A stretch of DNA of 64,000 nucleotides. Source: Cyprinodon diabolis. Its lineage: Eukaryota; Chordata; Actinopteri; Cyprinodontiformes; Cyprinodontidae. This document shows positions 1-6,638 of this stretch, in pieces. Positions within the stretch are counted from its first letter, which is position 1, and each line of letters opens with the position of its first letter. Location: contig JARPUW010000307.1 of assembly GCA_030533445.1 (NCBI GenBank), positions 52,074 through 116,073 on the forward strand. The letters run 5' to 3'. Both the position numbers and the translations under genes were made by a program. The notes beneath the pieces are model-generated. The model had not been told where the DNA came from, did not search any database, and worked only from the letters and a program-made list of their open reading frames with translations.

Positions 1-515
1 TTTCAGATATCTTTTACGGTTTTTGCTCAGCAGTCGTTTGTTCGGAGGGTAAGCACCTGGAAGCTAGCTGACAGTTAGCTTCTGCAGCAGCCTGCTAGAG
101 TGCAGCTGCTGAAATCTTAGTGTGAGGCGGCCATTCTTTTAAGATCAAACATCTTATTCTCGCCCTCACGGCCACATATTTGGAGCTACAGTCACCATTT
201 TTGGTCAGTTTGTAGACTGAAACCTCTGGACTCACACAATGTCTTCGGAATTACGGTAGGATTAATACTTTTCCTTAAAAACCCTCCAGACCAACCTAAA
301 GTCGATGAGAGTTTCAGCCTTTCTCTATTCTTTTTGAGCTGAAGATGGGAGAGAAACGAATCAGACTATGTGTTTTCAACTCGTCATAAATATTTTTCTG
401 AATGACACACATACACCAAAGTTGGTATAGTTGGAGTCGAAGGATTGCTGATGCTCATGGTGAAAATGTTTTTTGAATAACTCATACGGTTTTTGATCAG
501 TAGTCGTTTGTTCGG
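1..515. repeat. Left part of the ~230-base subrepeat ladder (unit 1)
   Basis: An ACGGT core occurs at about 17, 254 and 487, spaced 237 and 233 bases. Together with the right part of the previous unit it forms a continuous ladder across the unit boundary; for the unit 1/2 boundary the cores are at 2555, 2775, 3009, 3241, 3464, 3701 and 3934. The 1st and 3rd cores here extend to ACGGTTTTTGCTCAGCAGTC-like sequence followed by GTTTGTTCGG; the middle one is degenerate (TTACGGTAGG). No coding potential is apparent. Confidence 0.88.
90..515. repeat. Intra-unit direct duplication, copy 1
   Basis: This segment begins GCCTGCTAGAGTG and ends at the TTTGTTCGG word. It recurs within the same unit at 2606-3039 in the same orientation, with clear but imperfect similarity. 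Both copies contain CTCGCCCTCACGGCCACATA, GGTCAGTTTGTAGACTGAAA, CTTCGGAATTACGGTAGG and GACACACATACACCAAAG in the same order. Each copy spans roughly two subunits of the 230-base ladder. Confidence 0.9.
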
Positions 516-645
516 TGCCGTTCTTCCCATACAAAAAAGCCTGGGAAGAAGAAACCAATAGTGAGTGCAGCTGTTGTCTGTGTCAGTGAGAGGCTCGTTA
601 AGCGTTGTCAAGGTTACCAAGCTTCAAACAGATTTTACCTCTGCT
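516..645. other. Spacer segment, unrecognised (unit 1)
   Basis: This stretch lies between the last ladder core and the AATAAA-bearing subrepeats. It appears once per unit, is well conserved among units and has no internal repeat that I can see. It contains AAGCCTGGGAAGAAGAAACC and GTTGTCAAGGTTACCAAGC. I recognise no gene or element in it. Confidence 0.6.
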
Positions 646-1395
646 GTTTTAAACAGCACATATTAATCTAATGGAGGGTGAAAGGACTGATTTAACATTG
701 GGAAATGGATACTATATGACTGCTGTCCATGACACTTCCCTTGCCACTCAGCACTGATAGACTTTCAAAATAAGACTCCAGGGACCCTACAAAATAAAAG
801 CCTCTATATTTTTTACATATATTTATTGCCCTATATGGCTCAACATTATGACCCAAACTCAACCCCGTTTTAGAGAATAGACTCTAGGAGACTGTTTAAA
901 ACACACCCTGTAGCAAATTTCAAAATAAAAGCCTCCCATTTCCGCTTCATCTACTGCCCTAATAACATGGAAAAAGAGTGATTTAACGATTGGAAAGTAA
1001 TCAACTATCATTGACGGGTCTGAACATTTTCTATAAACACAACTCTGTTGGACTTTCAAAATAAGACTCCAGGGACCCTACAAAATAAAAGCCTCTAGAT
1101 TATACTAATGCATTAATTGATGCAAATGGCTCAACATTATGACCCAAACTCTTCCAGGTTGTTTTTATTAGACTCTAGTGACCTTTTCAAAACACACCCA
1201 GAGCAAATTTCACAATAAAAGTCTCCCATTTACTCTGTAATACAGCAACTATTCACCTAATAACATGGAAAACCAGTGATTTAACATTTGGAAATGGATT
1301 CTATATCACTGCTGGGCGTGACCCATCTTTTGATGCACATTCATGATAGACTTTCAAAATAAGACTACAAGGACTCTACAGAATAAAAGCCTCTT
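646..1395. repeat. AATAAA-bearing ~295-base subrepeat block (unit 1)
   Basis: GACTTTCAAAATAAGACT occurs at 760, 1051 and 1349, giving periods of 291 and 298 bases. AATAAA occurs at about 793, 924, 1084, 1214 and 1382, alternating in spacing (131, 160, 130, 168). Each 295-base repeat is thus itself an old dimer of halves near 145 bases. The word ATAAAAGYCTC follows each AATAAA. The hexamer is the metazoan polyadenylation signal, but here it may simply be part of the repeat. Confidence 0.9.
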
Positions 1396-1470
1396 CCTTA
1401 TACACACTCATACATTCTGGCATATTGCTCATTGCCATTGGTGATTTCATCACTGCAATGGCTCTTAGAA
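1396..1470. other. Short spacer leading into the GC hairpin block (unit 1)
   Basis: This AT-rich lead-in (CACACTCATACATTCTGG then TTGCTCATTGCCATTGG) is conserved in all units. Its right half, with TGATTTCATCACTGCAATGG, is the linker that is then repeated between the GC hairpins. Confidence 0.7.
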
Positions 1471-1671
1471 GGCGGGCGGAGCCCGCCAATGGTAACAGGC
1501 GGGCGGAGCCCGCCAAAGGTGATTACATCACTGCAATGGCTCTTAGCAGGCGGGCGGAGCCCGCCATTGGTGATTTCATCACTGCAATGGCTCTTAGAAG
1601 GCGGGCAGAGCCCGCCATTGGTGATTTTTTTCTTCACTGAGATGGCTCCTAGCAGGCGGGCGAAGCCCGCC
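1471..1671. repeat. GC-rich hairpin minisatellite, five copies (unit 1)
   Basis: Five near-palindromes GGCGGGC-nnn-GCCCGCC start at 1471, 1498, 1549, 1600 and 1655. They are separated by a linker of about 35 bases (TGATTTCATCACTGCAATGGCTC-like) except between the first two. Each can form a 7-bp stem with a 3-base loop; here the loops are GGA, GGA, GGA, AGA and GAA. Across the window most units have five hairpins, and units 2, 16 and 20 have four. Each GGA-loop copy also contains the GC-box word GGGCGG. Confidence 0.93.
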
Positions 1672-1944
1672 AACTGGGCTTTACCCACTGTGTTTCAATA
1701 TGGACAACCCATATTACCCTTGTGCATCATACGCTGTGCACGTCTATTTCCCAGATTTCAGCACAAGTGGCACACAGCTCTCTTTGCCCATGAACTTGCC
1801 CTCTTTCCTTCCCTCAGCAGCCCTCAAAGGCGTAAGCAGTTGGTCTGGGGAGCCCCGACGTCACTTGCCAGGGCCGTATTGGCCCGGTTCCCCAGACGGG
1901 CAGTAGGTGGCCCCCCTCAAAATTTCTTTAGAAATTTTCTAGTT
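1672..1944. other. Single-copy hairpin-rich segment (unit 1)
   Basis: This segment occurs once per unit. It contains three inverted repeats in a row: AATATGG-ACAAC-CCATATT (1697-1715); GTCTGGGGA (1843-1851) with TCCCCAGAC (1889-1897), enclosing GGGCC-GTATT-GGCCC (1871-1885); and AAAATTTC-TTTA-GAAATTTT (1919-1938). A 68-codon open frame (1700-1906) overlaps it, but it is truncated in units 4, 10, 11, 16 and 20, so I do not call a gene. Confidence 0.75.
1843..1897. other. Nested stem-loop, 9-bp outer stem (unit 1)
   Basis: GTCTGGGGA at 1843-1851 is perfectly complementary to TCCCCAGAC at 1889-1897, and GGGCC/GGCCC (1871-1885) forms an inner stem. The outer stem is intact in most units. It carries one mismatch in units 9 and 12 (TCCCAAGAC), several in units 4 and 10 (TCCCAAGAT), and a left-arm change in unit 16 (GTCTGGTGA). 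I see no compensating changes, which weakens any claim of selected RNA structure. Confidence 0.7.
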
Positions 1945-1979
1945 GGGGGGCCACATGCCGAAGGCATGGCCCACCTACT
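1902..1979. other. Potential three-way-junction cruciform around module 1 (unit 1)
   Basis: The left arm AGTAGGTGGCCCCCC (1902-1916) can pair as one strand with two separated right segments. Its 3' part pairs with GGGGGGC (1945-1951) and its 5' part with CACCTACT (1972-1979). Between those two right segments sits the module's own hairpin CATGCC-GAA-GGCATG (1954-1968). The loop between the arms holds the 20-base palindrome at 1919-1938. Units without a module lack the right arm. Confidence 0.7.
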
Positions 1980-2226
1980 ACTATTGCACATATTTATTCC
2001 GCGTATTATTGGGGGGCCACATGCCGAAGGCATGGCCCACCTACTACTATTGCACATATTTATTCCGCGTATTATTATTATTGGGGGGCCACATGCCGAA
2101 GGCATGGCCCACCTACTACTATTGCACATATTTATTCCGCGTATTATTATTGGGGGGCCACATGCCGAAGGCATGGCCCACCTACTACTATTGCACATAT
2201 TTATTCCGCGTATTATTATTATTATT
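1945..2226. repeat. Variable hairpin module, four copies (unit 1)
   Basis: Copies are 1945-2010, 2011-2082, 2083-2151 and 2152-2226. Each starts with GGGGGGCCACATGCCGAAGG, continues through CCCACCTACTACTATTGC and ATTTATTCCGCGT, and ends in an ATT tract. The ATT numbers are 2, 4, 3 and 5. All length differences are multiples of three because they come only from ATT number. Confidence 0.96.
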
Positions 2227-2460
2227 ATAATTCTCCCGTATACCCAAAACTTCGGCGCGTAACTAGTCCCGCACGGTTTGGCGGATCGGGCCCAAAGTTG
2301 GCACACGCGTCGGGACCAATGGGGTGATGTGTGCTTGTATAAAACTTTCTCATTAGTCCGAAGGTTTGCGAATTATTAGCGAAAACGTCGCAAAAAAATC
2401 CCATAGGAAATGAATGGGGAGAGGAAAAAAAAAGCATAAAAAACAGCACTTCACTGTGTC
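2227..2460. other. CpG-rich segment with CCAAT and TATA-like words (unit 1)
   Basis: Positions about 2250-2315 are dense in CpG (CTTCGGCGCGTAAC, GTCCCGCACGG, ACACGCGTCGGG). CCAAT at 2316-2320 and TATAAAA at 2338-2344 follow, then CGAAAACGTCGC and CCCATAGGAAATGAATGGG with short inverted ends CCCAT/ATGGG. The whole is conserved in every unit. I recall similar CpG-rich plus CCCATnnnAATGAATGGG sequence as common teleost repeat DNA; this is unverified. Confidence 0.6.
2338..2344 (+). promoter_or_regulatory. TATA-like word downstream of CpG-rich block (unit 1)
   Basis: TATAAAA lies 17 bases after a CCAAT word and just after the CpG-rich block, in every unit. The order resembles a core promoter, but CCAAT is much closer to TATA than usual. 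No supported transcript follows. This is a weak call. Confidence 0.2.
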
Positions 2461-3040
2461 GGCATACATTCACCTAGAAAAACAGTTTGAAGCTCAGTTT
2501 GTAGATAAATCCTTCGTCTATTTAAAACTGAAGACGGTATGTTGATAACTGCTACGGTTTTTGTATAATCAGACCTCAAGCGCCACAAAGTTTTAGCAAA
2601 ATCCAGCCTGCTAGAGTGGAGCAACTGAAAAGCTAGAGTGTGAGGCAGGCGTTTTTTAAACACAAAAAAACATTTTAAACTCGCCCTCACGGCCACATAT
2701 TTATAGCTAGAGTCACCATTTTTGGTCAGTTTGTAGACTGAAATCTCTGGACCCACACAATATCTTCGGAATTACGGTAGGATTAATACTTTTCCTTAAA
2801 AACCCTCCAGACCGACCTAAAGTCGATGAAAATCAGAGCTGTTTTTCATTGGTTTTGGAGCAGAAGAGGGGAGAAAAACGAATCAGACTATGTGTTTTAA
2901 ACTCGTCATAAATATTTTTCTGAATGACACACATACACCAAAGTTGGCATAGTTGGAGTCGAAGGATGACTGACGCTCACGGTGAAAAAATTTTTTGAAT
3001 AACTCATACGGTTTTTGCTCAGCAGTCGTTTGTTCGGAGG
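2461..3040. repeat. Right part of the ~230-base ladder, first half (unit 1)
   Basis: ACGGT cores at about 2555, 2775 and 3009 are spaced 220 and 234 bases. The words CAGTTTGTAGA (2496 and 2726) and CTGCTACGGTTTTTGTA mark the subunits. Positions 2606-3039 are the second copy of the duplication found at 90-515. Confidence 0.86.
2606..3039. repeat. Intra-unit direct duplication, copy 2
   Basis: This is the same ordered words as 90-515, in direct orientation about 2.5 kb downstream. It differs by AACTGAAAAGCTAGAG and TTTTTTAAACAC in its left part and by CATTGGTTTTGGAGCAG in the middle. Because units are tandem, copy 2 of one unit lies about 0.9 kb before copy 1 of the next. Confidence 0.9.
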
Positions 3041-3447
3041 ACATTTTAAGCACCTGAAAGCTGAGTGACAGTGACCTGCTGCAGCTAGCTCAATTAGAAG
3101 CTTAGGTGTGATGAAACGTTTTTTCTTTTTCTTTCTCTTCCCATTCAGTTTGTAGATGATCTACAGCCATGAAAGTTACTCCAATTGAAGACAAGATATA
3201 GCTGTCGCTTAGATAAAAAGAATTTTTCAGATACCTTTTACGGTTTTTACTCAGCAGTCGTTTGTTCGGAGGGGTGCTTTAGCAGCTAAAAGGTGAGTGA
3301 GAGTGAGGTCCTGCAGTTCAAACAAAGGGAGGAGCAGGTGGGCCAACCATTTTGTTTGTGCTTCGTTTTGGGTTGTGAAAGACCTACAGACATGAAGGTT
3401 ACCCCAGTCTGAGACAAAGGATAGATGTTGCTTTCACTGAAAGAATT
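3041..3447. repeat. Right part of the ladder, pair of diverged subunits (unit 1)
   Basis: Two subunits end in the core at 3241 and at 3464 (in unit 2), spaced 232 and 223 bases from their neighbours. They share GACCTACAG-CATGAAGGTTAC-like and AGAATTTTTCAGATACC sequence. The first contains a pyrimidine-rich tract followed by CCATTCAG (3117-3148); the second begins with AAAAGGTGAGTGAG (3288-3301). Confidence 0.86.
3117..3298 (+). other. Splice-like pair: pyrimidine tract/CAG and AG-GTGAGT (unit 1)
   Basis: A strong 3' splice-site look-alike (pyrimidine tract ending CCCATTCAG at 3148) is followed 144 bases later by a consensus 5' splice-site look-alike (AAAG then GTGAGT at 3293). Both are conserved across complete units with minor changes: CAGG in units 2 and 18, CCGTTCAG in unit 15. 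The enclosed 144 bases have stop codons in all three forward frames, so any exon would be non-coding. Splicing is not shown. Confidence 0.25.
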
Positions 3448-6400
3448 TTTCAGATACCTTTTACGGTTTTTGCTCAGCAGTCGTTTGTTCGGAGGGTAAG
3501 CACCTGGAAGCTAGCTGACAGTTAGCTTCTGCAGCAGCCTGCTAGAGTGCAGCTGCTGAAATCTTAGTGTGAGGCGGCCATTTTTTTAAGATCAAACATC
3601 TTATTCTCGCCCTCACGGCCACATATTTGGAGCTACAGTCACCATTTTTGGTCAGTTTGTAGACTGAAACCTCTGGACTCACACAATGTCTTCGGAATTA
3701 CGGTAGGATTAATACTTTTCCTTAAAAACCCTCCAGACCAACCTAAAGTCGATGAGAGTTTCAGCCTTTCTCTATTCTTTTTGAGCTGAAGATGGGAGAG
3801 AAACGAATCAGACTATGTGTTTTCAACTCGTTATAAATATTTTTCTGAATGACACACATACACCAAAGTTGGTATAGTGTGAGTCGAAGGATTGCTGATG
3901 CTCATGGTGAAAATGTTTTTTGAATAACTCATACGGTTTTTGATCAGTAGTCGTTTGTTCGGTGCCGTTCTTCCCATACAAAAAAGCCTGGGAAGAAGAA
4001 ACCAATAGTGAGTGCAGCTGTTGTCTGTGTCAGTGAGAGGCTCGTTAAGCGTTGTCAAGGTTACCAAGCTTCAAACAGATTTTACCTCTGCTGTTTTAAA
4101 CAGCACATATTAATCTAATGGAGGGTGAAAGGACTGATTTAACATTGGGAAATGGATACTATATGACTGCTGTCCATGACACTTCCCTTGCCACTCAGCA
4201 CTGATAGACTTTCAAAATAAGACTCCAGGGACCCTACAAAATAAAAGCCTCTATATTTTTTACATATATTTATTGCCCTATATGGCTCAACATTATGACC
4301 CAAACTCAACCCCGTTTTAGAGAATAGACTCTAGGAGACTGTTTAAAACACACCCTATAGCAAATTTCAAAATAAAAGCCTCCCATTTCCGCTTCATCTA
4401 CTGCCCTAATAACATGGAAAAAGAGTGATTTAACGATTGGAAAGTAATCAACTATCATTGACGGGTCTGAACATTTTCTATAAACACAACTCTGTTGGAC
4501 TTTCAAAATAAGACTCCAGGGACCCTACAAAATAAAAGCCTCTAGATTATACTAATGCATTCATTGATGCAAATGGCTCAACATTATGACTCAAACTCTT
4601 CCAGGTTGTTTTTATTAGACTCTAGTGACCTTTTCAAAACACACCCCAGAGCAAATTTCACAATAAAAGTCTCCCATTTACTCTGTAATACAGCAACTAT
4701 TCACCTAATAACATGGAAAACCAGTGATTTAACATTTGGAAATGGATTCTATATCACTGCTGGGCGTGACCCATCTTTTGATGCACATTCATGATAGACT
4801 TTCAAAATAAGACTACAAGGACTCTACAGAATAAAAGCCTCTTCCTTATACACACTCATACATTCTGGCATATTGCTCATTGCCATTGGTGATTTCATCA
4901 CTGCAATGGCTCTTAGAAGGCGGGCGGAGCCCGCCAATGGTAATAGGCGGGCGGAGCCCGCCAAAGGTGATTACATCACTGCAATGGCTCTTAGCAGGCG
5001 GGCAGAGCCCGCCATTGGTGATTTTTTTCTTCACTGAGATGGCTCCTAGCAGGCGGGCGGAGCCCGCCAACTGGGCTTTACCCACTGTGTTTCAATATGG
5101 ACAACCCATATTACCCTTGTGCATCATACGCTGTGCACGTCTATTTCCCAGATTTCAGCACAAGTGGCACACAGCTCTCTTTGCCCATGAACTTGCCCGC
5201 TTTCCTTCCCTCAGCAGCCCTCAAAGGCGTAAGCAGTTGGTCTGGGGAGCCCCGACGTCACTTGCCAGGGCCGTATTGGCCCGGTTCCCCAGACGGGCAG
5301 TAGGTGGCCCCCCTCAAAATTTCTTTAGAAATTTTCTAGTTATTGGGGGGCCACATGCCGAAGGCATGGCCCACCTACTACTATTGCACATATTTATTCC
5401 GCGTATTATTATTATTATTATAATTCTCCCGTATACCCAAAACTTCGGCACGTAACTAGTCCCGCACGGTTTGGCGGATCGGGCCCAAAGTTGGCACACG
5501 CGTTGGGACCAATGGGGTGATGTGTGCTTGTATAAAACTTTCTCATTAGTCCGAAGGTTTGCGAATTATTAGCGAAAACGTCGCAAAAAAATCCCATAGG
5601 AAATGAATGGGAAGAGGTAAAAAAAAGCATAAAAAACAGCACTTCACTGTGTCGGCATACATTCACCTAGAAAAACAGTTTGAAGCTCAGTTTGTAGATA
5701 AATCCTTCCTCTATTTAAAACTGAAGACGGTATGTTGATAACTGCTACGGTTTTTGTATAATCAGACCTCAAGCGCCACAAAGTTTTAGCAAAATCCAGC
5801 CTGCTAGAGTGGAGCAACTGAAAAGCTAGAGTGTGAGGCAGGCGTTTTTTAAACACAAAATAACATTTTAAACTCGCCCTCACGGCCACATATTTATAGC
5901 TAGAGTCACCATTTTTGGTCAGTTTGTAGACTGAAATCTCTGGACCCACACAATATCTTCGGAATTACGGTAGGATTAATACTTTTCCTTAAAAACCCTC
6001 CAGACCGACCTAAAGTCGATGAAAATCAGAGCCGTTTTTCATTGGTTTTGGAGCAGAAGAGGGGAGAAAAACGAATCAGACTATGTGTTTTAAACTCGTC
6101 ATAAATATTTTTCTGAATGACACACATACACCAAAGTTGGCATAGTTGGAGTCGAAGGATGGCTGACGCTCACGGTGAAAGAATTTTTTGAATAACTCAT
6201 ACGGTTTTTGCTCAGCAGTCGTTTGTTCGGAGGACATTTTAAGCACCTCAAAGCTGGGTGAGTGACCTGCTGCAGCTAGCTCAATTAGAAGCTCATGTGT
6301 GACGAAACGTTTTTTCTTTTTCTTTCTCTTCCCATTCAGGTTGTAGATGACCTACAGCCATGAAAGTTACTCCAATTGAAGACAAGATATAGCTGTCGCT

Positions 6401-6638
6401 TAGATAAAAATAATTTTTGAGATACCTTTTATGGTTTTTACTCAGCAGTCGTTTGTTCGGAGGGGTGCTTTAGCAGCTGAAAGGTGAGTGAGAGTGAGGT
6501 CCTGCAGTTAAAAGAAAGGGAGGAGCAGGTGGGCCAACCATTTTGTTTTTGCTTCTTTTTGGGTTGTGAAAGACCTACAGACATGAAGGTTACCCCAGTC
6601 TGAGACAAAGGATAGATGTTGCTTTCACTGAAAGAATT
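3448..6638. repeat. Macrosatellite unit 2
   Basis: The GC hairpin block (4919-5068) has four hairpins rather than five, having lost one repeat of about 51 bases. It has one variable module at 5345-5419, unusually preceded by an extra ATT. The right end carries CAGGTTGTAG near 6338 and ATAAAAATAATTTTT near 6403; both are otherwise seen only in unit 18, whose module also has the extra ATT. The right half of this unit is therefore related to unit 18. Confidence 0.96.
5345..5419. repeat. Variable hairpin module, one copy (unit 2)
   Basis: A single 75-base module ends in five ATT. One ATT also precedes it (5342-5344), an arrangement seen elsewhere only in unit 18. Confidence 0.95.

Larger units (their letters stand above)
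1..3447. repeat. Macrosatellite unit 1 (four-module unit)
   Basis: This is the longest unit, at 3,447 bases. It carries four copies of the variable module (1945-2226) and a five-hairpin GC block (1471-1671). It has a CATTCTTTTAAG variant near 130 that recurs in units 11 and 19, and a CCTGTAGC variant near 907 that recurs only in unit 19, so its left half is closest to unit 19. I use it as the reference for the sub-block entries; add the unit start minus 1 to transfer positions, allowing for indels. Confidence 0.96.

Noticed and set aside
1120..1127. ATGCAAAT octamer (POU factor site) as a regulatory element
   Set aside because: It is an exact match and conserved, but an 8-base word is conserved here simply because the whole repeat is. 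No supporting context.
1139..1349. 76-codon forward frame beginning at the tandem ATG near the octamer-like word
   Set aside because: One C fewer near position 1198 in unit 1, and at the equivalent place in units 12, 14 and 16-20, shifts the frame. That is not the behaviour of a constrained gene.
1700..1906. 68-codon frame as a captured exon
   Set aside because: An early TAG truncates it in units 4, 10, 11, 16 and 20 and its start codon is lost in unit 18. I recognise no protein family.
1954..1968. Extra-stable UUCG tetraloop hairpin on the minus strand
   Set aside because: The minus strand does contain CTTCGG, but the palindrome pairs as six bases with a three-base loop; using a UUCG loop would break the next pair.
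1945..2010. Variable module as a small transposon (MITE)
   Set aside because: It has no terminal inverted repeats of its own and no clear target-site duplication apart from ATT tracts, which slippage explains. It is found only at one site per unit.
1471..2226. CRISPR array (repeats with spacers)
   Set aside because: The intervening sequences are themselves repeats, not unique spacers. No cas-like genes are present and the array context is a eukaryotic satellite.
1432..2262. Open frames of up to 276 codons as protein-coding genes
   Set aside because: They recur with the repeat, overlap long antisense frames, translate hairpin and ATT repeats into low-complexity peptides, and are broken in units 4, 10, 11, 16, 18 and 20. 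No known domain is visible.
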